Shown here piece by piece: positions 42,695-51,029 of a stretch of DNA of 64,000 nucleotides. The notes under the pieces are model-generated. The model saw only the letters and a program-made list of their open reading frames with translations. It made no database searches and was not told the DNA's origin. The position numbers and the translations under genes are program-made. Source of the DNA: Prauserella alba (GTDB lineage Bacteria; Actinomycetota; Actinomycetes; Mycobacteriales; Pseudonocardiaceae); assembly GCF_024171735.1 (NCBI RefSeq), contig NZ_JAMTCH010000005.1, positions 62,001-126,000 of the forward strand, written 5' to 3'. Numbering within the stretch: position 1 is the stretch's first letter; each line of letters starts with the position of its first letter.

Positions 42695-43951
42695 CTACGC
42701 GTGCTGTTTCGCGGACGCGGCGTCGTCGACGAGGTGCCGGCCGAACGCGCGCCAGGCGAGCAACGACAGCACCGCCATCAGCGTCGCGGCCGTCCAGAAC
42801 GGCGCGGTGACACCGAACGCCTTCACGATCGGGCCGCCCGCGAGACTGCCGAGTGCGGCACCGCCGACGCCGAACAGCATGTGCACGCTGTTGGCGCGTC
42901 CGCGCAGGTCATCGGGAACGATCCGCTGCCGCCACGACACCGAGACGACATCCCACACGCCGTTGTGCATGCCGAAGATCACCAGTGTCACGGCCGCCAT
43001 CCACGGTTCGGTCACCAGCGCGAGCGAGACGTGCGTCAGCGTCTCCAGTATCAGGCCGGTGCGCAGCAGCACCGAATCGGCCAGCCGCGCGCGCAACGGG
43101 CTCACCAGCCCGGCGCCTGCGATCCCGCCGACCGCCATGGTCGCCAGCAGCACGCCGTACCCGACCTCGCCGAGCCCCAGGCGTTCCCGCACATACACGA
43201 CGAAGATCGCGAGCGTCGCGAACAGCGTGAGGTTCATACCGCACAGCGTCACGCTGATCATCCGCAACACCCGGTTCCCCCACATCCACTGCGCGCCCTC
43301 GCGGATGTCCGTCCACAGGGGACGTCGCCGAGCCCGCGTCGCCGCGCCCGCACGCCGTGGCAGGGTTCCCAACACGACTGCGGCCAGTGCGAACGCGGCG
43401 GCGTTGAGCCCGAACGGGATCGTCGCAGCCAGTGCGAACAGCGACGCGCCCAGCGGTGGCCCGACGAACTGGTTGACCCCCATCTGGACGGCGACGAGCC
43501 GGGCGTTGGCCTTCGGCAGTGCCTCGGTGCTCACGACGGTGGGCAGCACGGCGTTCGACGCGTTGTCCGCGAGCGTCTCCGACGTGCCGATCAGGAAGAA
43601 CGCCGCATAGACGATCGGCACCGAGACGGTTCCCGTGGCGATCGTCGCCGTCAGCCCGGCCACCACCCCGCCGCGCACCAGGTTGACGGCGATGAGCAGC
43701 CTGCGGCGGTCCAGCCGGTCCACGTAGGCGCCGCTGATCAGCGAGAACAGCAACCACGGCAGCTGCTGCACGAACACCGCACTGCCGATCAGCACCGGAT
43801 CGTCGGTCAGCGACGAGACGAGCAGCGGACCCGCCGCGAGCGCGACGCCGTCGGCGATGTTGGTCAGCGCCGACGCCGTCCACAGACGCGCGAACTCGCC
43901 TCCGAGCCGAATCCGCTGCCTGCCCCCGCCACGCACTCCCCGTGTGATCAC
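42695..43951 (-). CDS. Major facilitator superfamily exporter
   Basis: This protein of about 418 residues has twelve hydrophobic segments, with the MFS-type motif GAYVDRLDRRRLLIAVN between TM2 and TM3 and SPLRARLADSVLLRTG at the half-way point. It resembles the EntS/antibiotic efflux group (FFLIGTSETLADNASNAVLPTVV, YVRERLGLGEVGYGVLLATMAVGGIAGA). Substrate unknown. GTG 43951 is the start. It is transcribed leftward. Confidence 0.88.
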   Translation of the reverse strand: MITRGVRGGGRQRIRLGGEFARLWTASALTNIADGVALAAGPLLVSSLTDDPVLIGSAVFVQQLPWLLFSLISGAYVDRLDRRRLLIAVNLVRGGVVAGLTATIATGTVSVPIVYAAFFLIGTSETLADNASNAVLPTVVSTEALPKANARLVAVQMGVNQFVGPPLGASLFALAATIPFGLNAAAFALAAVVLGTLPRRAGAATRARRRPLWTDIREGAQWMWGNRVLRMISVTLCGMNLTLFATLAIFVVYVRERLGLGEVGYGVLLATMAVGGIAGAGLVSPLRARLADSVLLRTGLILETLTHVSLALVTEPWMAAVTLVIFGMHNGVWDVVSVSWRQRIVPDDLRGRANSVHMLFGVGGAALGSLAGGPIVKAFGVTAPFWTAATLMAVLSLLAWRAFGRHLVDDAASAKQHA

Positions 43952-44104
43952 GACGCGTCAACCTAGGCAGAGTGGGCGGGTGGGGCAACGGACTTTCTCC
44001 CGCGCAGTGCGACACCGGCGGGAGTCGGCGCAGCGGACGTGTCGACCCCCCGCAGAACCCGTCTCACTCAGCTGAGGGTGGCGTTTCGGCGGGCGGGCGC
44101 GGTC

Positions 44105-44146
44105 ATCCCCGGAATCCGCAACACGGGCCCCGGAACCTGCAACACG
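44105..44146 (-). repeat. 21-bp tandem repeat, family B, locus 4
   Basis: Read on the minus strand, two units CGTGTTGCAGGTTCCGGGG.. and CGTGTTGCGGATTCCGGGG.. sit immediately after the stop codon of the CitE-like lyase gene. Confidence 0.78.
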
Positions 44147-44147
44147 G

Positions 44148-45005
44148 TCACTTCGCCGCGATGGCCTCCGACAGGTCGAGGATGCGCTGCGCCTCGGCGA
44201 CGTGCAGGTTCTCCACCATCCGTCCGCCGACGGTCACGACGGCGTCGCCGTTCGCGCGCGCGGCTTCGAAGGCGTCGATGACCTTGCGGGCGTGTGCGAT
44301 CGCCTCGTCGGACGGGGCGAACACGCGGTTGCACGGTTCGATCTGCCCCGGGTGGATGAGGGTCTTGCCGTCGAAGCCGAACTCCCGCGCCTGCGTGGCT
44401 TCGGCCTCGAAACCGGCGAGGTCCTGCACGTCGTTGTAGACCCCGTCGAGGATCTCCTTGCCCGCGGCGCGCGCCGCCAGCAGCGACAGTGACAGCCCGG
44501 CGACGAGCGGTGCGCGGCCCGCCGCGGGTTCGGCGTGCAGTTCCTTCGCCAGGTCGTTGGTGCCCATGACCAGCACCGACAGCCGGTCGCTCGCGGTGGC
44601 GATCTCTTCGGCGTGGAGCATCGCGACGGGCGTTTCGAGCATCGCCCAGATCGTCGTGTGCTCGGGTGCCCCGTTGAGTTCCAGCGCCCGCTCGATCGTC
44701 ATCACGTCGCGGGCGGAGTTCACCTTCGGAACGACGACGGCGGCGGGGCCCGCCTGGGCGGCGGCGCGCAGGTCCGCGTCGTGCCACTCGGTGTCGATGC
44801 CGTTGATGCGGATCGCCACCTCACGAGACCCGTAGTCGTCCGACGCGGCCGCGGCGCACACGCGCTCCCGTGCGGATTCCTTCGCGTCGGGGGAGACGGC
44901 GTCCTCCAAATCGAGGATCAGCCCGTCCGCGGGCAGGGTCTTCGCCTTCTCGAGCGCCCGCTCGTTCGCACCGGGCATGTAGAGAACGGAACGGCGCGGT
45001 GCCAC
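44148..45005 (-). CDS. HpcH/HpaI aldolase/citrate lyase beta (CitE-like) family protein
   Basis: This TIM-barrel protein of about 285 residues contains RRSVLYMPGANERALEKAKTLPADGLILDLEDAVSPDAKESARERV (CoA-ester binding Arg and the Asp/Glu metal ligands in LEDAV), IWAMLETPVAMLHAEEIA, LVMGTNDLAKEL and FDGKTLIHPGQIEPCNRVFAPS. Homologues cleave citryl-, malyl- or methylmalyl-CoA. No alpha-subunit gene is nearby, so it is the free-standing CitE type. GTG 45005 has AGGAGGT at 7 nt. A 21-bp repeat pair follows. Confidence 0.9.
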   Translation of the reverse strand: MAPRRSVLYMPGANERALEKAKTLPADGLILDLEDAVSPDAKESARERVCAAAASDDYGSREVAIRINGIDTEWHDADLRAAAQAGPAAVVVPKVNSARDVMTIERALELNGAPEHTTIWAMLETPVAMLHAEEIATASDRLSVLVMGTNDLAKELHAEPAAGRAPLVAGLSLSLLAARAAGKEILDGVYNDVQDLAGFEAEATQAREFGFDGKTLIHPGQIEPCNRVFAPSDEAIAHARKVIDAFEAARANGDAVVTVGGRMVENLHVAEAQRILDLSEAIAAK

Positions 45006-45663
45006 GCGCGGACCTCCTAGTCGCTGTCGGGATGGGGGAGTGTCGCAGGAGGGACTGTCGGGATGGTGGCCGATGGCGGGTTTGCGCGCTCGGTTCCGTC
45101 GCACGTTCGTTGCCGCCTGTGTCCCTCCTATTGAATCCGGACGCCGAATGTGCTGATCTGGAGTCCATCCAGTTCAGCACGGGCGCGGACCACCTCGTTC
45201 GATGGTGTGGACCGCTCGATGGTGTGGACCGCTCGGCTCCCGGCCATCGGAGACGATAACCGCCCGCCGCAGCCCATGGCTGCGGTGAACGTCACCGCCC
45301 GGTGCGGAATGCCCGGCAGATCCCCCGTTCAGTCGTACGTCACCCATACGGCAGCACCGCCGGGCCGAATTTCTTTCACCGCCCACCGACCGATCACCGA
45401 CCGCTGAGTGCCGTCGATCGCAGCTACCCCGCCAGGGCGCAGACGCCGGTGGTGTTTCGGTTGCAATCTGAATCGGCAGCGCTTCGCGGCGCGGACCCGC
45501 CGGGTACGACGACGGGACGGCGACCGAGGGGCTGCACCGGCGCAGGGGCTGGTGAACACCACGAGCTCGCGGGCAATCCGGCGGGCGGTGTTCGGAGTAG
45601 AGAGCCATCCAACGAGGAGCCGCTCACCGGAGCGGACTTCGAACGAGTACGGGAGGCAGATCC
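45006..45663. other. 658-bp region with no convincing gene
   Basis: Frames here are short and unlike known proteins. It contains a 17-bp tandem duplication (CGATGGTGTGGACCGCT at 45200-45216 and 45217-45233), and a perfect 8-bp hairpin (CCGCAGCC / GGCTGCGG, 45267-45285). The right end would carry the promoter of the unknown gene at 45664. Confidence 0.6.
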
Positions 45664-46329
45664 GTGGCGGCGACACCCGGACAAACCGCGATCACGAACG
45701 GCACGAACGGAACGCGTTCGGTGCCGAGCCGGGTGGTCCCGCCCGTCGAACTGCCGGAGAACGTCGACGCGCTCGCCGCCGACGCCGCCGCGAGCCTCGG
45801 CTGGCACGGCGCGGTGCTGCCGCCGCTGACGATGTTCGGCAGGCGCGTCTACGTCGTGGCGAAGCTGCGCCCCGAGGCGCATGCCGAGCGGATCGCCCTC
45901 GGCAACGAGCCCGTCACCGACCGCGCACAGGTGTCGACGTGGACGTGGCCCGAGTTGGCCGACACCGCCCCGCCGCCCGCCGCCGATATCGTCGGCGTGC
46001 TCGCGGTGGCGCGGCACTGGCGCACCGGACTCGCCGCGACCGTGCCGTTCTCCCGCTACGGCGAAGCGGCCATGGTGCTGCCCCAGTCGATGACGCTCAC
46101 CCACGACTACGTCGACAACTGCCTCCCGCGGGCCCGCACGTACGGCGTGGCCGTCGTCTCGGCCGACGACGAGGCGCACGTGACGCTCGACGTCGAGAGC
46201 CACAGCGACCGGGTTCTCCTCGGCCGCGACGCCGTGTGGCGCTGGGTCAACGAGGTCGTCTACGAGCAGCTCATCGCGCTGGAGGACGCCGGAGCCGCGT
46301 CGTCGGAGGAGACGGCCCAGCGCGCGTAA
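45664..46329 (+). CDS. Unrecognised conserved-looking protein
   Basis: I do not recognise this protein of about 221 residues. It has a disordered N-terminus (ATPGQTAITNGTNGTRSVP), then an alpha/beta domain with LPPLTMFGRRVYVVAKLRPE, STWTWPELADTAPP, GLAATVPFSRYGEAAMVLPQSMTLTHDYVDNCLPRARTYGVAVVSADDEAHVTLD and a C-terminal helix. GTG 45664 has GGAGGCAG upstream at good spacing. Coding is supported by the site and third-position GC bias. It has no signal or membrane segment. No operon partner is evident. Confidence 0.65.
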   Translation: MAATPGQTAITNGTNGTRSVPSRVVPPVELPENVDALAADAAASLGWHGAVLPPLTMFGRRVYVVAKLRPEAHAERIALGNEPVTDRAQVSTWTWPELADTAPPPAADIVGVLAVARHWRTGLAATVPFSRYGEAAMVLPQSMTLTHDYVDNCLPRARTYGVAVVSADDEAHVTLDVESHSDRVLLGRDAVWRWVNEVVYEQLIALEDAGAASSEETAQRA

Positions 46330-46334
46330 GCCAT

Positions 46335-46444
46335 CTACGGCCCACCCGTCTCCCACCGCCGCCCAACCTGTGGCGCTTCGCGCCGCTGCCTAGGGCCCAC
46401 CCGTCTCCCACCACCGCCCAACCTGTGGCGCTTCGCGCCGCTGC
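46335..46444. repeat. 55-bp tandem duplication with terminator-like hairpins
   Basis: 46335-46389 and 46390-46444 are almost identical (a few substitutions). Each has a GGCGC-TTC-GCGCC hairpin, so the unknown gene at 45664 is followed by two tandem stem-loops. A third partial CTAGGA follows. Confidence 0.85.
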
Positions 46445-46457
46445 CTAGGATTCGAGC

Positions 46458-47111
46458 ATGCGCATTGTCATCGCCGGTGGACACGGAAAGATCGCCCGTC
46501 ACCTTGAGCAGCGGCTCGCCGCCAGCGGTGACGAGGCCGTTGGCATCATCCGCAACCCGGATCATGCCGCCGACCTGCGGGCCGTGAGCGCCGAACCCGC
46601 GGTGCTGGACCTGGAGACCGCCACGGTCGACGAGGTGGCGGCCGTGCTCGACGGTGCCGACGCGGCGGTGTTCGCCGCGGGCGCGGGCCCCGGCAGCGGC
46701 GTCCCGCGCAAGGAAACCGTCGACCGGGGCGCGGCCGTCCTGTTCGCGGACGCCGCAGAGCGCGCAGGTGTCCGCCGGTTCGTCCAGGTCAGCGCCATGG
46801 GAACGGACGGCCCGATCGACGAGGACGTCCTCGGCGAGGTCTTCGCCGTGTACCTGCGTGCGAAGGCGGCCGCCGAAGCAGACCTGCGCCGCCGCGACCT
46901 GGACTGGACCGTGCTGCGGCCGGGGAGGCTCACCGACGACCCGGCGACCGGCATGGTGCAGCTCGGCGACAGCACGCCCCGCGGTGACATTCCGCGGGAC
47001 GACGTGGCAGCGGTGCTCACCGTCCTGCTCAGCGACGACGTGGCGTTCGGCCGCACGCTCGAACTGGCTGCGGGCAACACGCCGATCCCGGAGGCCGTCA
47101 GCCGGTTGTGA
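46458..47111 (+). CDS. NAD(P)-binding SDR-like protein (atypical short-chain dehydrogenase)
   Basis: This protein of about 217 residues has a GGHGKIARHLEQRLAASG nucleotide motif and an extended-SDR core similar to YwnB/YesF and NmrA-like proteins (RFVQVSAMGTDGP, YLRAKAAAEADLRRRDLDWTVLRPGRLTDDPATG). There is no YxxxK catalytic pair apart from YLRAK, so redox-sensing or oxidoreductase roles are both possible. The 3' end overlaps the convergent oxidase gene by 14 bp. Confidence 0.85.
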   Translation: MRIVIAGGHGKIARHLEQRLAASGDEAVGIIRNPDHAADLRAVSAEPAVLDLETATVDEVAAVLDGADAAVFAAGAGPGSGVPRKETVDRGAAVLFADAAERAGVRRFVQVSAMGTDGPIDEDVLGEVFAVYLRAKAAAEADLRRRDLDWTVLRPGRLTDDPATGMVQLGDSTPRGDIPRDDVAAVLTVLLSDDVAFGRTLELAAGNTPIPEAVSRL

Positions 47112-48405
47112 CCGGCCCGAGGACCCGGTCGAGGTAGCCGTTGCGGAACACGCCTCCCGGTTCGACGTCGCCTGCCACGTGCAGGAAGTCGTCGAACCGC
47201 GGGTAGCGCTCGCGCAGGGTCGCCGCGTCGAGGTCGTGCAGCTTGCCCCAGTGCGGCCGTCCGCCGACGGCGCCCGCGATCGCGGCGAACGCCAGGAAGT
47301 ACTCGCGATACGGCATGCCGACGTACTGGTGGATCGCCACGTAGGCGGTGTCGCGGCCGTAGGCGGTCGACAGCCACACGTCGTCGGCCGCCGCGACCCG
47401 CACCTCGGCGGGAAACGCCACCGGGGTCTCCAGTTTCGGCACGAGCGCACGCAGTTCGCGCAGCACGTCGCCCACTGCCTCCCGCGGCACCGCCCACTCG
47501 GACTCGACGAACCGCACCGACCGTTGCGTCGCGAACACCCGGTGCGACACATCGCGGTAGGCGCGTGTCGACAACGCCGACGAGGACAACCTGCCCAACG
47601 TCGGCACCAGCGCGGGGACGGCCCTGCCGAGCCGGCACAGCGCGGCGAACGCCGCGTTCTCGGTGAGCGTGTAGTCGACGAACTCGCGCAGTTTCGACAG
47701 CGGTTCGGCAGGACCTGGCACGCGGTTGTTGCGTTTGACCAGCGCATTGCGGCCGTAGGGGAACCAGTAGAACTCGAAGTGGTCGTTGGCGTCGGCATGC
47801 TCGTCGAACGCCTCGAGGACGGCGTCGAACGGTTCCGGTCCTTCGTGGGCGTCGAGCACGAACGCCGGTTCGCACTGCAGCGTCACGGTGGTGATCACGC
47901 CCAGCGCGCCGAGGCCGACGCGGGCCGCGGCGAACAGCTCGGGGCGTTCGGTTTCGGAACAGGTGACGACCGAGCCGTCGGCCAGTACGAGTTCGAGGGC
48001 TCGGATCTGCGTCGCCAGACCGCCGAAGCGGGCGCCGGTCCCGTGGGTGCCCGTCGAAACCGCCCCCGCAATCGTTTGCGCATCGATGTCGCCGAGGTTG
48101 CTCATCGCCAGCCCCACGCGTGCGAGCTCGGTGTTCAGCCGGCGCAGTGTGGTGCCGGACCGCACCGTGACCAGTCCGGTCTCGCGGTCGGCGTCCAGCA
48201 CGCCCGCCCATTCGGTGAGGTCGAGCGCGGCGGAATCGGTGGCGGCGACTCCCGTGAACGAATGACCACTGCCGAGCGGGCGCACCCGCATCCCCGCGTC
48301 GGCGGCCTGCCGGACGGCGGCGGTGATCTCGTCGAGATTCCGCGGGTGGTGCAGCCGTTGCGGACTCGCCGTGGCGGTGCCGGCCCAGTTCGTCCACGTC
48401 GTCAC
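47098..48405 (-). CDS. FAD-linked oxidase of the D-arabinono-1,4-lactone oxidase (ALO) family
   Basis: This protein of about 435 residues has an FAD-binding PCMH domain (RPLGSGHSFTGVAATDSAALDLTEW, IDAQTIAGAVSTGTHGTGARFGG) and a C-terminal ALO domain with HWGKLHDL near 380. In the GTHG-containing group the flavin is often covalently bound, but no linked residue can be named here with certainty. Homologues oxidise aldonolactones or alditols. GTG 48405 has AGGTGA upstream. It is transcribed from a strong promoter divergent from the aldolase-like gene. Confidence 0.9.
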   Translation of the reverse strand: MTTWTNWAGTATASPQRLHHPRNLDEITAAVRQAADAGMRVRPLGSGHSFTGVAATDSAALDLTEWAGVLDADRETGLVTVRSGTTLRRLNTELARVGLAMSNLGDIDAQTIAGAVSTGTHGTGARFGGLATQIRALELVLADGSVVTCSETERPELFAAARVGLGALGVITTVTLQCEPAFVLDAHEGPEPFDAVLEAFDEHADANDHFEFYWFPYGRNALVKRNNRVPGPAEPLSKLREFVDYTLTENAAFAALCRLGRAVPALVPTLGRLSSSALSTRAYRDVSHRVFATQRSVRFVESEWAVPREAVGDVLRELRALVPKLETPVAFPAEVRVAAADDVWLSTAYGRDTAYVAIHQYVGMPYREYFLAFAAIAGAVGGRPHWGKLHDLDAATLRERYPRFDDFLHVAGDVEPGGVFRNGYLDRVLGPVTTG

Positions 48406-48434
48406 GTGATCACCTGCCTGCGTGAGAGGTCGAA

Positions 48435-48463
48435 AGAATATGTGAATACATTTCGCGTTTCAA
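48435..48463 (-). promoter_or_regulatory. Promoter of the ALO-family gene with embedded dyad
   Basis: On the minus strand TTGAAA (48463-48458) and TATTCT (48440-48435) lie 17 bp apart, giving an mRNA start about 20 nt before the GTG at 48405. ATGTATTCACAT in the spacer has partial dyad symmetry and may be an operator. Confidence 0.65.
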
Positions 48464-48475
48464 GGTCCTCTGACG

Positions 48476-48489
48476 TACGGTAGTCGCCG
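48476..48489 (+). promoter_or_regulatory. -10 element of a leaderless aldolase-like transcript
   Basis: TACGGT (48476-48481) ends 7 bp before the GTG start codon at 48489, the classic spacing of a leaderless actinobacterial mRNA. No ribosome site is seen. Confidence 0.55.
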
Positions 48490-49676
48490 TGACCACCGTG
48501 AACGCCGCAGCGTACGACGCCGCGACCCAGGATCTCGACCCACCATTGGCGGTCGTTGATCTTGAAGCGTTCGACGTCAACGCGCGTGACCTCACTCGCC
48601 GCGCCCGTGACGTGCCGATCCGCGTCGCCAGTAAGTCCGTGCGCTGCAGGTCGCTGCTCGAACACGCACTCGCCATGCCCGGCTACGCGGGTGTGCTGTG
48701 CTATTCGCTGCCGGAGGCGCTGTGGTTGCACCGGTGCGGGGTGAGTGACGATCTCGTCGTGGCCTACCCGACCGTCGACCACGCGGCGTTGCGTGCCCTC
48801 GCCTCCGACGACGCCGCGCGAACGGCCATCACGATCATGGTCGACTCGACCGATCACCTCGACGCGGTCGATGCCGCGCTCGGCGCTGCCCACCCGGATA
48901 TCCGGGTCGCACTCGAACTCGACGCGTCGTGGCGGCCCGCCCCGCGGCTGCACATCGGCACGCGCCGGTCGCCGGTGTTCCGCCCGCGGTCCGCCCAGGT
49001 CCTGGCGTCGCGGATCGCCGATCGCCGCGGGTTCCGCCTGGTCGGCATGATGGCCTACGAGGGACAGATCGCGGGTGTGCCCGACGGCGGTCGCGGCCCC
49101 TCGGCGCGCCTCGTGCGGTGGGTGCAGCGGCGTTCGGCGGCCGAGCTCGCACAGCGCCGCGGGGAAACGGTCGCGGCCGTGCGCCGGGTGGCGGACCTGG
49201 AGTTCGTCAACGGCGGCGGCACCGGAAGCATCGAATCCACCGTTGCCGACCCGTCGGTCACGGAGATCGCCGCGGGCTCCGGCCTGCTCGGGCCGGGACT
49301 GTTCGACTCCTACACGCGGTTCACACCCGAGCCCGCCGCGGTGTTCGCGTTGCCCGTGGTGCGCAGGCCGTCGCGGGACCTCGCGACGGTGTTCGCGGGC
49401 GGGTACATCGCGTCCGGGCCTGCGAAACCGTCGCGGCTGCCGACGCCCGTGGCGCCGGCCGGGCTGGCGCTGCTCGCGGCCGAGGGGGCCGGCGAGGTGC
49501 AGACACCCGTTAAGGGTGCGGCCGCACGGCGGCTGAGACTGGGAGATCGGGTGTGGTTCCGCCACGCCAAGGCGGGTGAGCTCGCCGAACGTTTCCCGGA
49601 GTACCACCTGGTCCGCGGGTCGAGGATCGAGCGCACCGTGCCCACCTACCGCGGCGAGGAGAAATCCTTCGGCTGA
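48489..49676 (+). CDS. Amino acid deaminase/aldolase-like PLP protein (alanine racemase N-domain fold)
   Basis: This protein of about 395 residues has a PLP-binding TIM barrel: the Schiff-base Lys is in VPIRVASKSVRCRSLLEHA near 39, with later MMAYEGQIAGV and a DUF/D-serine dehydratase-like C-terminal beta domain (GDRVWFRHAKAGELAERFPEYHLV). It belongs to the D-threonine aldolase/D-serine dehydratase-like family, although annotations vary. GTG 48489 is the start; a -10 element 7 bp upstream suggests a leaderless transcript. It is divergent from the ALO-family oxidase, a pairing frequent in actinobacteria. Confidence 0.87.
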   Translation: MTTVNAAAYDAATQDLDPPLAVVDLEAFDVNARDLTRRARDVPIRVASKSVRCRSLLEHALAMPGYAGVLCYSLPEALWLHRCGVSDDLVVAYPTVDHAALRALASDDAARTAITIMVDSTDHLDAVDAALGAAHPDIRVALELDASWRPAPRLHIGTRRSPVFRPRSAQVLASRIADRRGFRLVGMMAYEGQIAGVPDGGRGPSARLVRWVQRRSAAELAQRRGETVAAVRRVADLEFVNGGGTGSIESTVADPSVTEIAAGSGLLGPGLFDSYTRFTPEPAAVFALPVVRRPSRDLATVFAGGYIASGPAKPSRLPTPVAPAGLALLAAEGAGEVQTPVKGAAARRLRLGDRVWFRHAKAGELAERFPEYHLVRGSRIERTVPTYRGEEKSFG

Positions 49677-49716
49677 CGAACGTCGCACGTCTGCAACACC
49701 GGCGGCCTTCCGTGGC

Positions 49717-49769
49717 GCCCCCAAGGGCACCTTGGTGGCGCTCAATGCAACCAAGGTGCCCTTGGGGGC
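49717..49769. repeat. Palindromic repeat family A, copy 4
   Basis: Near-perfect 23-bp arms (49717-49739, 49747-49769) flank the loop GCTCAAT; the outer GC pairs extend the stem. It lies between the convergent aldolase-like and TetR genes, where it can serve as a shared terminator. Confidence 0.88.
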
Positions 49770-49796
49770 GCAGCAGGCTTGCAGTTGTGCAAGGGG

Positions 49797-50423
49797 TCAG
49801 TCGCCGAAACGGCTCGCCAGGTACGTCTTGATGAGGGCTTTGGTTTCGGCGACGACCTGGGGGTCGCCATCCGGGTCGGTGCGGAACGCGAACTTCAGCA
49901 GCGAGTCGGCCGCCTCGACCGCGATGGATATCGGCAGGCCCACCTCGTCGCGCGGGACGTCGACGTGGTTGGCGACGAGGTCGGCGAGCGCGTCGGTGAT
50001 GACGCCGTTGTTGGTGCGTTCGGTGTCCAGCAGTTGGACGTCGACGGCGTCGCCGAAGTGCACCCGCGAGAAGCCGGGCACGTCCCGGTGCATCTGGAGG
50101 TAGATGTCGAGCAGGGAGTCGACGATCTCCCACCAGCTCTGGTGGTCGACGCCCTGGAACCGTTCACCGACGGCGCTGAGGAACCGTTCGAGGTTCCGGT
50201 GGGTGAGTGCCTGCACGATCGCGCGCTTGTCGGGGAAGAACTGGTACAGCGACCCGACGGCCACGCCCGAGCGTTTGGCGACGAGCGTCGTCGTGAGCGC
50301 GTCGTAGCCCTCTTCTGCGAGCAGTTCGGCCGCGGCGTCGAGCATGCGCTCGACCCGTTTGGCGCTCCGTTCCTGAACGGGCTTGCGACGTAGCGGCGGC
50401 AAGTCGGTACGGCTCTCGGTCAC
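49797..50423 (-). CDS. TetR family transcriptional regulator
   Basis: This protein of about 208 residues has an N-terminal HTH (RVERMLDAAAELLAEEGYDALTTTLVAKRSGVAVGSLYQFFPDKRAIVQALTHRNLERF, about residues 25-80) and a helical ligand-binding C-terminus. GTG 50423 is chosen because GAGGGA lies upstream; 50438 is an alternative. It stands alone and its target is not evident. Confidence 0.92.
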   Translation of the reverse strand: MTESRTDLPPLRRKPVQERSAKRVERMLDAAAELLAEEGYDALTTTLVAKRSGVAVGSLYQFFPDKRAIVQALTHRNLERFLSAVGERFQGVDHQSWWEIVDSLLDIYLQMHRDVPGFSRVHFGDAVDVQLLDTERTNNGVITDALADLVANHVDVPRDEVGLPISIAVEAADSLLKFAFRTDPDGDPQVVAETKALIKTYLASRFGD

Positions 50424-51029
50424 GTGACGCTCCCTCACTCTGCGTGGGGAACTCTAACGCGCGGGTGATCCGTCCACCGTCGAGTGATCACTGTGTGAAG
50501 GAGCGGATTGCCGAGGCGGGCTGAATCGACGCGGTCACGAGTCGGCGTGTGGGGGGCGGGTGGCGCCGAGTCGGCGTGGTGCCGAGTAAGCGCCACAGTC
50601 ACGTCGACGGTGGTGGGGACCTGTGGCGGCGCCGCTCTCGCCGCCGTCGGCGCTCTCGCGGGTGGATCTGTTGGGACCGCGGGCCGGTGTCGGTCGGGGG
50701 AGGGGAATCTTCGACACCGGCCCGCGGGGATCGGGGCCCTTGCGTAGGCGGGGATCTACTGCGGGCTACTACCGCGGCGGGGGATTCGACCATTCGGGTG
50801 AAGAGAACGTCGAGACCGCGGGGTCTTCATGTGAAGTTGTTGACGCGCTGTCACGGCCACCAACCTAACCGTGGATTACCGTCTCCGCCAGGAAACGAAA
50901 GACTGGTTTTCCGATTAATCAGGTTGACTGTCGTGTTGGAAGCCGGCGGCCGGCCCGCATCGCTCGGGGGTACGAACGAGCCGGCCGCCGGCCGGGACGG
51001 GCAGTAGCCCGTCGCCTGTTCGCATGCCG
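50424..51029. other. 606-bp gene-free region rich in long inverted repeats
   Basis: No credible coding frame is visible. Two strong hairpins occur: 16-bp perfect arms CCGCGGGCCGGTGTCG and its complement (50677-50692, 50712-50727), and 13-bp perfect arms GCCGGCGGCCGGC with its complement (50942-50954, 50980-50992). The second lies just downstream of the leftward unknown gene and may terminate it. A local AT-rich patch occurs at 50880-50930. Confidence 0.6.

Noticed and set aside
45302-45829. Gene upstream of 45664 in another frame
   Set aside because: Arg/Pro-rich translation, overlaps the better-supported start at 45664 in a different frame, no domain.
50549-51007. Plus-strand frame in the inverted-repeat-rich gap
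   Set aside because: Composition is low-complexity Gly/Arg, the frame runs through perfect palindromes, and no start site is convincing.
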